Origin: an uncultured Allorhizobium sp.
Lineage (GTDB): Bacteria; Pseudomonadota; Alphaproteobacteria; Rhizobiales; Rhizobiaceae
DNA length: 64,000 nt
Reading direction: 5' to 3'
NCBI GenBank assembly: GCA_958439205.1
Contig: OY288189.1
Span: 4,417,001-4,481,000, forward strand
How positions within the stretch are numbered: position 1 is the stretch's first letter; the number at the start of each line of letters is the position of its first letter. The notes under the pieces were generated by a model, which worked only from the letters and a program-made list of their open reading frames with translations, was not told where the DNA came from and made no database searches. Shown piece by piece: positions 1 through 7,978 of this stretch. The position numbers and the translations under genes are program-made.

Positions 1-767
1 TCAGAGAAAAGCGACTCTTGGACAAATGAGGGAGCGACCTCCATTTCGTCAAAAAGGAAACTCCAACGCCTCGTCTCCAACCCCGAGACGTGATTGTGAA
101 TATCCGCTGCACCGCGCATCCCTTCGCGATAGTCGACAAAGAGATACTTGTTGTCCTCGTTCGATAAGGGACTGTTGCCGAACTTTAGTTGGTTTCGCAA
201 AATTCCGATCTGCGCCAACCGCTGCGACAATGCGGCCCGAGTTTCCGCGAATGTGTAGGCGCGCGGCTTGAGAAGCCACAGATCTGCAAGGTGAACACAA
301 ATGTCCCGCTCTTTCCGCGAGTCCAACTTTGTCACCAAATTGGAATAAAATTGCCCCTCCGCTTGCGGAAGATTTTCCCAATCGATGAATGTTGCGGTGA
401 TTGCCTTAAATATGTGGGTGGTGAAAGCGCTCATCCCGAGGAGTTCTGCGGCGCTTTCGTCAGGGACATCTTTGGTCAGGCCATTTAGCTGACCATGCCA
501 ACTTCTGTCCGCCGCTACGAAAACGGATACAAAATCGATCTTCTGCTTTAAACTAGCAGCCTCATCGCCGCCCCACTTTTGAAGGGCGGGCAGGGTCAGC
601 ATTTTCAGCAGGGTCGTTTTCCCTGAGCCTCGCGGCCCTGACAAAACTGTATGACCTTTCGCGATCAGACGCTCCAACGCGTTTGGCGGCGATACGAATG
701 AACCGGCAATCTCGGCGTCGGTTTTATGCTTGGCGTTGAACGTATCGAAAAATGGATTTTCATGCAT
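1..767 (-). CDS. ORC/CDC6-like AAA ATPase, partial at the left edge
   Basis: An open frame of about 255 codons starts at ATG 767 and runs off the left edge, so the C-terminus is missing. The N-terminus reads MHENPFFDTFNAKHK, followed by a Walker A motif GPRGSGKT at residues 44-51. A Walker B motif FLFDEME with D240-E241 lies near the edge. The Asn-Pro-Phe start, the FVSPP segment and the GPRGSGKTTLLKML loop are what I associate with proteins named ORC-CDC6 family AAA ATPase. The start overlaps the stop of the upstream phosphoesterase by 8 nt, so translation is probably coupled. Its role is probably ATP-driven sensing or remodelling on nucleic acid; this is inferred from the family and not shown by the sequence. 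The ATPase call is firm, the subfamily less so. Confidence 0.75.
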   Translation of the reverse strand, partial: MHENPFFDTFNAKHKTDAEIAGSFVSPPNALERLIAKGHTVLSGPRGSGKTTLLKMLTLPALQKWGGDEAASLKQKIDFVSVFVAADRSWHGQLNGLTKDVPDESAAELLGMSAFTTHIFKAITATFIDWENLPQAEGQFYSNLVTKLDSRKERDICVHLADLWLLKPRAYTFAETRAALSQRLAQIGILRNQLKFGNSPLSNEDNKYLFVDYREGMRGAADIHNHVSGLETRRWSFLFDEMEVAPSFVQESLFS

Positions 768-1992
768 TGACTGGTGCCAACTCTTTGATTTGTCCATCGG
801 CTTCGGTGGCGATCACTCCGCTCGCTTCGAGCGCTTCAACTAGCGACGCATGGTCGGAAGGCATTAGACGCCGAAGATCGGGAAAGCTCGAAATCAAGTC
901 TGTCCAGATCATCTTTCCAGAGGCCTTGACGGCTGCAGCCACACTTTTTGCAAGATCCGGTATGTACCCGCGATATCCGAAGCCCGAAATCACTGGCAGA
1001 CCGCCAGGAATGCTCGTCTTCGACTGCCATCCGATGCTTGGCGTCCAGTTCCACGCACGAACCGTGCCGGCAACACGAGCAATTTCCCCCGACTTAGCCT
1101 CCTCCAACTCGATGACATAGAATTGGTTCGGGCACGGATTATGCTCGTCCCCCGTCCTGGTTGCCGCAAAACTTGCACAGGAAAGGACAATTGGTGCCGA
1201 ATTGCCTCCGATACAAAACAAGTTAGAGCGATGCCTATGCCCGTGGATGATGAACCACTCACCAAGCGATGCTTTGCTGAGCATATCGGCCAGTCGCTCC
1301 GACCCTTTCATAGTGCTTGTATCGTCAAAAGCGTCAGTGGAGACGGGACGTATATGGTGATGAAAAAGGCAAATATTTTGCTTATGGGGTGCTGCCTTCA
1401 CCGCAGTCTTCAACTGCTCCTCAATACTGTCTAGCGTGATATCGCTGATGCGTCCCCGCTCCAACTCTGGTTCAGCGTCGGAACCAAAGCCGTGAAACGC
1501 ACAGGAATTGATGTTCAAGATCCGATACTGATCGTCTTCTAGTATGGAGAAATGGTTCGCCCAATATTCGAGCAGGTTGATCCGATGCTCGGCCGGATTG
1601 GGGAATGGAAATCCCGGCTCTAGCGTTCTTAAGAAGCCGCGTGGGTCGAATTTGTTTTGCTTGTGCCGCGTATCTAGATCGTGGTTTCCGCATGTTGCAA
1701 CCAGCTTGGTTCCAGAAAACTTTCCCGATAGTGAGGAAAGCTCCTTCCAGACAGATTGGATCGCGTGAGTATCAGCCTTGTCGCCCAGATCACCACCAAC
1801 GATCAGTAGATCGGGAGGGGCAATGTCGCCGCTCTCAAATAGCTTTATGAAGCCAGCAAGCGGATCAATGTTAGGCTTTCTCGTCGGCGCAGAAAAGTCG
1901 ATAAGAGACGGGGCTAATACAGCTTTGCCATCAGACGCCTTTCGAGCATCCGAGCAAAAGGCATGAAGATCGGAGAGAACTGCTATTCTCAT
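760..1992 (-). CDS. Calcineurin-like metallophosphoesterase
   Basis: This 410-residue protein carries the complete metal-binding set of the calcineurin superfamily: SDLH near the start, GGDLGD around residue 66, GNHD near 100, a mid-protein HHH and HGHRH near 250. It has no signal peptide, so it is probably cytoplasmic. The last 80 or so residues look like a small helical, possibly winged-helix, addition. Members of this superfamily include nucleases such as Mre11/SbcD and cyclic-nucleotide phosphodiesterases, so DNA or a nucleotide is a likely substrate. The start lies one base after the methylase stop and the end overlaps the ATPase start. A methylase, phosphoesterase and ATPase in one operon resembles a modification-plus-effector arrangement. 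The exact function is unknown. Confidence 0.8.
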   Translation of the reverse strand: MRIAVLSDLHAFCSDARKASDGKAVLAPSLIDFSAPTRKPNIDPLAGFIKLFESGDIAPPDLLIVGGDLGDKADTHAIQSVWKELSSLSGKFSGTKLVATCGNHDLDTRHKQNKFDPRGFLRTLEPGFPFPNPAEHRINLLEYWANHFSILEDDQYRILNINSCAFHGFGSDAEPELERGRISDITLDSIEEQLKTAVKAAPHKQNICLFHHHIRPVSTDAFDDTSTMKGSERLADMLSKASLGEWFIIHGHRHRSNLFCIGGNSAPIVLSCASFAATRTGDEHNPCPNQFYVIELEEAKSGEIARVAGTVRAWNWTPSIGWQSKTSIPGGLPVISGFGYRGYIPDLAKSVAAAVKASGKMIWTDLISSFPDLRRLMPSDHASLVEALEASGVIATEADGQIKELAPVNA

Positions 1993-1993
1993 G

Positions 1994-2839
1994 CTACCAA
2001 TTCTTGACTAATATTTCTCCGCTCTTTCGGCGGCTAGCGGCGAACCCCGCTATGTTCTTCTGCACTAGATACTTTTCACTGCCCCACTCGTCGGCAATAA
2101 ATTCCACAATTTCATCATCTATGAAGCTGAGCAGAAATTTGGCGCCTACGGAATTGATCTTCTTGAGGAGTACTGAAAGCCGCTCCGTATCCTGATGGTT
2201 GAAGTGCCCCTTGACGTACTCATTGAATATTCTGCCTTCCGATTTCACATAAGGCGGGTCGAGGTAGACAAAATCGCCTTCACGTACATGCTCAGAAATT
2301 ATGGAGTAAAAATCCCCATGCTCTATCAATGTATTTTGTAACCGCTCTGAGCAAATCAACAGATCATCACAGGTTGGATACTCTCCACGCCTTTGCGAAG
2401 CATATGGAACATTAAACTTACCAGTTTTGTTGGTACGAAACAGTCCATTGAAGCAATTTCGATTTAGATAAAGCATGGATGCCGCTCGATCTAATTCGTC
2501 ATTTTCACAGCCGAAACTATTTCGTATTTCTAGGTACGTCTCTTTATCTCTGTCAGGGACCATCAGTCGCCTGTGAAGCTCCAACGGGCGATTTTTTACT
2601 TGATTAAAAAGATTGACTACCTCCCAATTTAGATCCGATATGATCGCACTATTCGGATTTAAATGAAAGAATAATGCGCCCGACCCGACGAAAGGCTCCA
2701 AATATCTGGAGTAGCTTGGGGGCGAATTTTCCGCCAACTTCTTGACGACCGACCTTTTGCTACCCGCCCACCGTAGAAAAGGTTTCGCAGAAGCCGCACC
2801 AATTATTGCATCTTTGTGCCCGCTCACCGGTTCAGCCAT
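1994..2839 (-). CDS. DNA adenine N6-methyltransferase, D12 class (Dam-like)
   Basis: The 281-residue protein has the D12-class hallmarks. PFLRWAGSKR near residue 20 and PFVGSG near residue 49 belong to the AdoMet pocket, and DPPY near residue 195 is the catalytic motif for transfer to the N6 of adenine. Length fits Dam/DpnM-type enzymes, which often methylate GATC; the target here cannot be read from the sequence. It is the first gene of the dam-phosphoesterase-ATPase operon and probably uses a promoter in the AT-rich stretch 2840-2900, where no strong consensus stands out. Low GC and many AT-rich codons set it apart from the rest of the window. It could be an orphan methylase or the self-protecting part of a defence system. 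Confidence 0.9.
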   Translation of the reverse strand: MAEPVSGHKDAIIGAASAKPFLRWAGSKRSVVKKLAENSPPSYSRYLEPFVGSGALFFHLNPNSAIISDLNWEVVNLFNQVKNRPLELHRRLMVPDRDKETYLEIRNSFGCENDELDRAASMLYLNRNCFNGLFRTNKTGKFNVPYASQRRGEYPTCDDLLICSERLQNTLIEHGDFYSIISEHVREGDFVYLDPPYVKSEGRIFNEYVKGHFNHQDTERLSVLLKKINSVGAKFLLSFIDDEIVEFIADEWGSEKYLVQKNIAGFAASRRKSGEILVKNW

Positions 2840-2989
2840 AACCTAAATACGCAACTTCATTTATTCTCTACCAATTCAATACATTGTTTCAATGCCGCGA
2901 GCGGATCAAGCCGGAAGTTTGGCAACGGCGTCTACGCGACAAATCATAAACACTTTTTGAGCCACTGCTCGATCTATGAAGCCGTCAGA

Positions 2990-3586
2990 TTAAGGCTGAT
3001 GCATCCGCTCGGTGAGAAAGAAGACTCCGTGCAGGGTGGTGACAAGCATCGACGCGAATGCCAGCAAGATCGATGATCCAACAGCGAATTTGATAACGTC
3101 CCAAATGTATGCACCATGGCTATAAGCCGAAAGAGACGCCGTGATTTTCGGGATTGTTGGGGCAAGCGCATTTACACAGAGCAGGACCATGCAAAGCGCA
3201 AACGACAAGATCACGAGATAGGAGAATAGGTAAGAGAGGAACTGACGGCGGTTCAACGGGTGCGGCACATATGCCCCTGCAACGCGAATTGATATTTTTG
3301 GAGCGGGGTTTGGAAGAACGGTGTCCATACCTATTCCGCCGAAAGTCGATACGGCAGCTAACCCCGCAAAATAGAAGCCAGGCAGCGTCGATAATATGGT
3401 CAAGATACCAGCGAAGACGCCCTTTTCACCAAGCCAAACGAAATCCAATCCCAGACCTATATATACCGCGCCCAAAAAGAGAGAGATAAATAAAGGGAGC
3501 CAAATAGTATATTTGGACATCTCTGGATGCTCAATGCTTCGATAAGCAAAGCCGCGTGTCAGTTCGTAGATAAGTTCCCGCACCAT
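2990..3586 (-). CDS. Four-helix inner-membrane protein of unknown function
   Basis: This 198-residue protein has four strongly hydrophobic stretches, near residues 26-48, 56-82, 115-145 and 163-190. The loop between the second and third (PNPAPKISIRVAGAYVPHPLNRRQ) is polar. No enzymatic motif is visible. Its ATG overlaps the stop of the preceding 324-residue gene in a TAATG, so the two are translationally coupled and probably form one functional unit. A soluble protein paired with a small four-helix membrane protein is a layout seen in several phage-defence systems, including Kiwa, but I do not recognise either protein as a Kiwa component. Lower GC content suggests acquisition with the rest of the left island. 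Confidence 0.75.
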   Translation of the reverse strand: MVRELIYELTRGFAYRSIEHPEMSKYTIWLPLFISLFLGAVYIGLGLDFVWLGEKGVFAGILTILSTLPGFYFAGLAAVSTFGGIGMDTVLPNPAPKISIRVAGAYVPHPLNRRQFLSYLFSYLVILSFALCMVLLCVNALAPTIPKITASLSAYSHGAYIWDVIKFAVGSSILLAFASMLVTTLHGVFFLTERMHQP

Positions 3587-4560
3587 TAGATCGACCTATA
3601 GGTAAGGAATTTGGTCGCCGCCGGAGAGGCGACGCGCGCTACCACTGCATTTGTGGATTGCGCCAAAGGTGGAAATATGGGGCCAACTTCAAAACTCTCG
3701 ATAAATTTGTCATTTAAAGGCTGCCCGGTTGCGGCGTCCAATTCGACAGTAATCAATCGCGTTGAGCCTGGCTGCCTATACGACACTTTTGCGGTGCCAT
3801 AGGCATCGGAGTTGGCGCGCATCGCGTGCTCAAGCGAGTTCCAAAGCTGTTTGGGAAGGTTGCCCCGATCAATGGTTAGTTTCAATTCCGTTTTCGATTT
3901 CTTTAGATAAGGAGCGCCAGCGATTGGCAGCACTGGCTCATCCTTTATTAGGCTGATACCTGACAGGTGGCCGTCATTTATGTCCTTTATCAGCGCAGCT
4001 GATGGTCGCCCCCTGAGATCGACATGCGGGCAACAGCGTTCCATGCGAGCATGGCCATCCCTAGTCAAACCTCCGCCGGGTGCCGGATACGCGTAGAATG
4101 ACTGATTGCCATTGTACTCGTAGTTCAGCATTTTGCTGAGAATGCGCTGAACCAGACCGGCATGAATGTTAGTCACCCGCTCGATTGCACACGTGTATAT
4201 ATTTGGCGCCCCGGCCTCTGGAGCGGTCGAGATCAAAACATGACACGCGAAGTCCGAGCCAATGTTTCCGACTTTTGGGTGCTCCGTGAAGTGGCCGCTC
4301 AATGGATCGGAATAGACGCTATTCGGTGCCTTTTTATCCGATAGCCGCAACAAGAGTATCATATATTGATCGGCAGCCGAAAATCGCACGTCGCCGATCA
4401 ACATTGTGCCCTCGCCGCCGTTTATCGGATAGATTTGACCGCTGTGGCGCATCTTGTTCCAGACGGCCATGAGTTGGTCCATCGTTGGCAGCGATGCGCC
4501 AATCTTTTTTGATGCGACTTCAATGTTGTATAGAAAAAATGTACGACGATCGTTCTTCAT
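3586..4560 (-). CDS. Unknown 324-residue protein paired with a membrane protein
   Basis: I do not recognise this protein. It has no signal peptide or membrane segment, so it is probably cytoplasmic. The first half alternates beta-like stretches (YMILLLRLSD, ACHVLIST, IYTCAIERV) with a helical segment around HAGLVQRILSKML. The second half has a run of short beta-like segments and ends in a long loop, SFEVGPIFPPLAQ. A CC pair and an H-D-R motif near residue 180 (CCPHVDLRGR) are noticeable, but I assign no function to them. It is the first gene of a two-gene unit whose second gene encodes a four-helix membrane protein. No good ribosome binding site precedes ATG 4560. The neighbouring methylase and ATPase genes suggest a defence role. 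Confidence 0.7.
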   Translation of the reverse strand: MKNDRRTFFLYNIEVASKKIGASLPTMDQLMAVWNKMRHSGQIYPINGGEGTMLIGDVRFSAADQYMILLLRLSDKKAPNSVYSDPLSGHFTEHPKVGNIGSDFACHVLISTAPEAGAPNIYTCAIERVTNIHAGLVQRILSKMLNYEYNGNQSFYAYPAPGGGLTRDGHARMERCCPHVDLRGRPSAALIKDINDGHLSGISLIKDEPVLPIAGAPYLKKSKTELKLTIDRGNLPKQLWNSLEHAMRANSDAYGTAKVSYRQPGSTRLITVELDAATGQPLNDKFIESFEVGPIFPPLAQSTNAVVARVASPAATKFLTYRSI

Positions 4561-5097
4561 TTGTAGCCCGACTGGAATGTGTGCGCAGCATCTCCATCAG
4601 AATTTATCAGGGGTTGCAACCTGATGAAAAAATTCCACCTTCAGCGAATGCAAAGATTAGCGGATCTGAGTGGATGCCCCCGGCCTGACCTACTTGCAGA
4701 TTGTGCCCGAAGGCAACGACCAGCTGGCGCTTTCCCGTAGCGTCAACGACATCCAGCAAGTTACCCGGAAGCGCAGCACCTTGACGGAGTGAGAGCGATG
4801 GGGTCGTCACACACGATCAATCCCGCGAATGTCGAAGCGGAAACCGGACGTGAACTCCTGCTTCGGCCTTGAGGCACAAGATGAGACACGCTGGTGGTAC
4901 ACAGAGGGCTTGACTACCCCCTTACGAACCCCGTAAATCCGGGCATTATACGAATATTACGCCGAGTTCAAATCTCTCTAGCAGCACCATTCTTACCCAC
5001 ATCCCCAGCCGACATACTTCAACACCCGAAAATCGCAGCCGTTCGCGAATCTGCGGCGTGCGTCCTCGCGATCCGTCCGAACGAGGCGCTGTCGCCC
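4561..5097. other. Island border without an intact gene
   Basis: No intact gene is visible here. The left 100 bases keep the AT-rich composition of the island and would hold the promoter of the 324-residue gene. From about 4680 the composition becomes GC-rich and a short truncated reading frame appears, described separately. Beyond it there are only short frames that stop quickly, such as one of 24 codons at 4798. No tRNA, integrase or clear attachment-site repeat is seen. Confidence 0.5.
4670..4792 (+). pseudogene. Possible 3' remnant of a truncated gene
   Basis: A 40-codon frame between an in-frame stop at 4667 and a stop at 4790-4792 reads like the end of a real protein. It has the GC-rich third positions of chromosomal genes, in contrast to the AT-rich bases just left of it. 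It begins VDAPGLTYLQIVPEGND and ends RKRSTLTE. I do not recognise the parent protein. Its place at the composition change fits a chromosomal gene cut by insertion of the left island. A chance frame is also possible. Confidence 0.3.
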
Positions 5098-5724
5098 TCA
5101 CACCCCTCGCGGTGAGAGGCCGTTGAACACCAAATCCAGATGGGACCTCACATAAGCGGCGAGGTCGATGGAACGTCGGCCGTCGAAGATCAGGTGGTCC
5201 ATCATCAGCGCCAGGATCGGGGCGACGATGATTTCGGCGTTGGCGCCTTCGCAATCCCGGAACTCGCCGGCAGCGACCCCCTCTTCCAGAAGTCTTTGCG
5301 TACACGTGATGAGAGGGTCGACCAGTTCTGCGTGGTGCATGTCGATTACCTGCGGAAACCGCGCACCTTCGGAGATGACGAAGCGGAGAAGTTCCCGCGC
5401 CCGGCGGTCCTGGGTGATGCGATCATAGGCGAGCAGCAGAAAAGATCGCAGACGCTCGGCATAGCCGCCCTTAAGCGTCTCCATATTGCGGAGAAGCTCT
5501 TCAAGCGGCACCGAAATATGCGCAATCATCGCCGAGAAGAGATCCTCCTTCGTCGGGAAATACACATAGATGGTACCCTTGGTCACCCCTATCCGGTCGG
5601 CGATATCTTCGACCCGGGTCGCGGTGAAGCCATGGGCGACAAACTCTTCGAAGGCGGCATCGAGGATTTGTTTGGGCCGAAGCGCCTTTTGCGCGGCCCT
5701 CGTTAACTTCTTTTCGTTCAGCAT
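5098..5724 (-). CDS. TetR/AcrR-family repressor of the adjacent RND operon
   Basis: The 208-residue protein has an N-terminal TetR helix-turn-helix of about 55 residues. It contains ILDAAFEEFVAHGF, then IADRIGVTKGTIYVYFPTKE, which is the typical recognition helix and the tyrosine-phenylalanine turn. The C-terminal ligand domain is all-helical. ATG 5724 is preferred over the upstream TTG at 5727 because AAGG lies 7 bases ahead. It is divergent from the efflux operon with 92 bp between. A TGAC/GTCA dyad in the gap is its likely operator, so it probably represses the pump, and perhaps itself, until a toxic ligand binds. Confidence 0.9.
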   Translation of the reverse strand: MLNEKKLTRAAQKALRPKQILDAAFEEFVAHGFTATRVEDIADRIGVTKGTIYVYFPTKEDLFSAMIAHISVPLEELLRNMETLKGGYAERLRSFLLLAYDRITQDRRARELLRFVISEGARFPQVIDMHHAELVDPLITCTQRLLEEGVAAGEFRDCEGANAEIIVAPILALMMDHLIFDGRRSIDLAAYVRSHLDLVFNGLSPRGV

Positions 5725-5760
5725 CAATATACCTTGTTCCGCAGCCTGCGCAAAAATTCA

Positions 5761-5787
5761 TTGACTAACCGGTCATTCAAATATAGC
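5761..5787 (+). promoter_or_regulatory. Probable TetR operator overlapping the RND operon promoter
   Basis: TGACTAACCGGTCA at 5762-5775 is an inverted repeat with perfect TGAC/GTCA ends. It overlaps TTGACT (5761-5766), a possible -35 box, with TATAGC at 5782-5787 as a weak -10 (spacing 15, short). A repressor here would block the promoter of the pump genes starting at 5817. Confidence 0.5.
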
Positions 5788-5816
5788 TCTGAACCATCAA
5801 ACTTCAAGGGGCATTC

Positions 5817-6896
5817 ATGCGACGGTTCCGTTCAATCCTGATGGTGGCGTGCTCCTGCGCCTCCCTTATTGCCTGCGCTCCCACCGAAGAAGCCGCCGAG
5901 AAACCCGCCAGACTGGTGGAAACCGTCACGGTGAAGGCGGAGCCCTGGTCGGAAAGCATTACCAGCACAGGCGAGATCAACGCCCGCGTCCAGTCGGAAT
6001 TGTCTTTCCGCATCAGCGGACGGATCACCGAACGTCTGGCCGATGTCGGCGACAAGGTCGAGGCGGGTCAAGTTCTGGCGCGCATGGATGCCGAGGAGCA
6101 GGAGGCCGATCTGCAGGTCGCACTCGCCTCGCTGCAATCTGCCGAGGCCCAACGCACCCAGGCGCAGCAGGCGCTGGAGCGCCAGGAAAGTCTCTTTACC
6201 ACGGGTGTTTCGACACAGGCGGCGCTGGATGAAGCGCGGGAAGCACTGCTGAGGGCAAAGGCGACCGTCGATTCGGCACAGGCGCAGGCCGACACGGCCC
6301 GCGACACGCTTGCCCAGACCGAATTGAAGGCAGATGCGCACGGGGTGATTACCACACGCAATGCAGAAGTGGGCCAGGTCGCACAGGCCGCGCAATTGAT
6401 CTTCACGCTCGCCCAGGATGGACCGCGGGACGCCGTCTTCAATGTCGACGAATCCCTGCTGCTCGGCTTCGGTCGTGAGTTCGAGAGCGAGGTCGATATC
6501 GTGCCGCTCAGCGGTGGCGATCCTCTGAAGGGGACATTGCGCGAGATTTCACCGACCATCGACCGCAGCACCGGCACGATCCGGGTCAAGTTCAGCGTCG
6601 AAGAAGGCGCAAAAGTCAGCCTAGGAAGCCCCGTCATTGCGGTCGCGCGCTACAAGCCGGTGACGGCAATCCGACTTCCCTGGTCTGCGATCGCCTCGGA
6701 TGCGGGCCGCACAGCCGTCTGGGTCGTGGATCCCAAGACGTCGAAGGCCTCGCTGCGTCCAGTCGACATCATCACCTATGGCAACGGATATCTCTCCGTC
6801 AGCTCGGGCATCATACCGGGAGACATCGTCGTGACGAGCGGCAACAAGTTCATCAGCAACGGCGAAGTCGTGGCATTTGAGGGAGCAGGCCAATGA
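5817..6896 (+). CDS. RND efflux adaptor (membrane fusion) lipoprotein 1
   Basis: This 359-residue HlyD/AcrA-type periplasmic adaptor has a signal peptide ending in the lipobox LIAC with the lipidated Cys at residue 20. It therefore sits on the inner membrane as a lipoprotein. The order is barrel/lipoyl halves around GRITERLADVGDKVEAGQVLARMD and GVITTRNAEVGQVAQ. They flank a long coiled-coil hairpin rich in Ala, Gln and Glu (about residues 95-165), with beta-barrel and membrane-proximal parts after that. It links the pump to an outer-membrane channel. Start ATG 5817 follows AAGGGG. The stop overlaps the next gene in ATGA. Two adaptors before one pump is the TriAB layout of Pseudomonas aeruginosa; no outer-membrane channel gene is in the window. 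Confidence 0.9.
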   Translation: MRRFRSILMVACSCASLIACAPTEEAAEKPARLVETVTVKAEPWSESITSTGEINARVQSELSFRISGRITERLADVGDKVEAGQVLARMDAEEQEADLQVALASLQSAEAQRTQAQQALERQESLFTTGVSTQAALDEAREALLRAKATVDSAQAQADTARDTLAQTELKADAHGVITTRNAEVGQVAQAAQLIFTLAQDGPRDAVFNVDESLLLGFGREFESEVDIVPLSGGDPLKGTLREISPTIDRSTGTIRVKFSVEEGAKVSLGSPVIAVARYKPVTAIRLPWSAIASDAGRTAVWVVDPKTSKASLRPVDIITYGNGYLSVSSGIIPGDIVVTSGNKFISNGEVVAFEGAGQ

Positions 6897-7978
6897 ACAA
6901 GCTCGCGAAGTTCGCCGTGCTCCTCCTGGCCGGCAGCGCTCTTACGGCTTGCCAAGGCGAGCAGGAGCCTGAGGCCACCGCTCCCCGCCCGGTGCTCTCT
7001 CTCGTCGCCCAGGTGGAGCCTGCCGTTCAGCTGTCCCTGTCGGGAACGGTGGAGGCCCGTGTCGAGACCGAATTCGGCTTCCGCATCCTCGGCCGGGTCG
7101 TGGCCCGCAACGTCCAGACAGGTGACCTCGTGAAGAAGGGCGACGTGCTCGCGGCCATCGATCCGCTGGCGCTTGAACTCGCCGTCAAGAGCGCCCAGTC
7201 CGATCTCGCCAACAGCGAGGCGCAACTGGCCAATGCCATTACCACCGAGCAGCGCCAGAAGACGCTATTCGAAAGGCAGTCCGGCGCTAAGGCAGCCTAT
7301 GAGACGGCGCAACTGGAGCTGAAGACCGCCGAAGCGGCGGTCGCCAAGGCCAAGGCCAATCTGGGTAAGGCAACCGAGCAACTCGGCTATGCGCAGCTTA
7401 TCGCCGAGTTCGACGGTGTGGTGACCTCCACGTCCGCGGAGATCGGCCAGGTCGTCTCGGCTGGTCAAGCGATCGCAACGGTTGCCCGGCCGGAGGTGCG
7501 TGACGCCGTCATCGACGTTCCAGAAGCCCTGGGCGCGAGCTTGCAGGCGGGCGCGCCTTTCGAGGTGGCCCTGCAACTCGACCCGACACTGCGCGCGAAA
7601 GCCGTGGTCCGCGAAATCGCGCCGCAGGCCGATGCAATCACGCGCACCTATCGCACAAAACTGACCCTTATCGATCCGCCAGATGTCATGCGCCTCGGGT
7701 CCGTGATTACGGCCACGAGCAGCAATGGAACGGCACCCGCCATTCGCCTGCCCGCCTCGGCCATCAGGACCGAGGATAAGAAGACCTCCGTCTGGATCGT
7801 CGATCCGACGAGCAAGACGGTCGCCTCGCGCGCCGTGACCATCGAAGGAAGCCCGACTGCCAGCGGCAGCGTCGCCGTGGTTTCCGGGGTGGAGGCTGGT
7901 GACCGTATCGTCACTGCCGGCGTCAACAGTCTCGAAGAAGGCCAGTCCATTCGCGTCGATCAGGAGATGACCCAGTGA
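6893..7978 (+). CDS. RND efflux adaptor (membrane fusion) lipoprotein 2
   Basis: This is a second 361-residue adaptor of the same family as its neighbour. It has its own signal peptide and lipobox LTAC, with Cys at residue 20. The lipoyl half-motifs (RVVARNVQTGDLVKKGDVLAAID and FDGVVTSTSAEIGQVVSAGQ) enclose a coiled-coil hairpin around residues 95-165. It is different enough from the first adaptor to suggest an old duplication and a mixed adaptor ring. The start overlaps the first gene by 4 nt and its stop overlaps the pump start by 4 nt (GTGA), so the three proteins are probably made in a coordinated ratio. Confidence 0.9.
   Translation: MNKLAKFAVLLLAGSALTACQGEQEPEATAPRPVLSLVAQVEPAVQLSLSGTVEARVETEFGFRILGRVVARNVQTGDLVKKGDVLAAIDPLALELAVKSAQSDLANSEAQLANAITTEQRQKTLFERQSGAKAAYETAQLELKTAEAAVAKAKANLGKATEQLGYAQLIAEFDGVVTSTSAEIGQVVSAGQAIATVARPEVRDAVIDVPEALGASLQAGAPFEVALQLDPTLRAKAVVREIAPQADAITRTYRTKLTLIDPPDVMRLGSVITATSSNGTAPAIRLPASAIRTEDKKTSVWIVDPTSKTVASRAVTIEGSPTASGSVAVVSGVEAGDRIVTAGVNSLEEGQSIRVDQEMTQ

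Noticed and set aside
2990..4560. Assignment of the two-gene unit to the Kiwa system
   Set aside because: Only topology matches. Gene order is reversed and I see no DUF4868-type features in the 324-residue protein.
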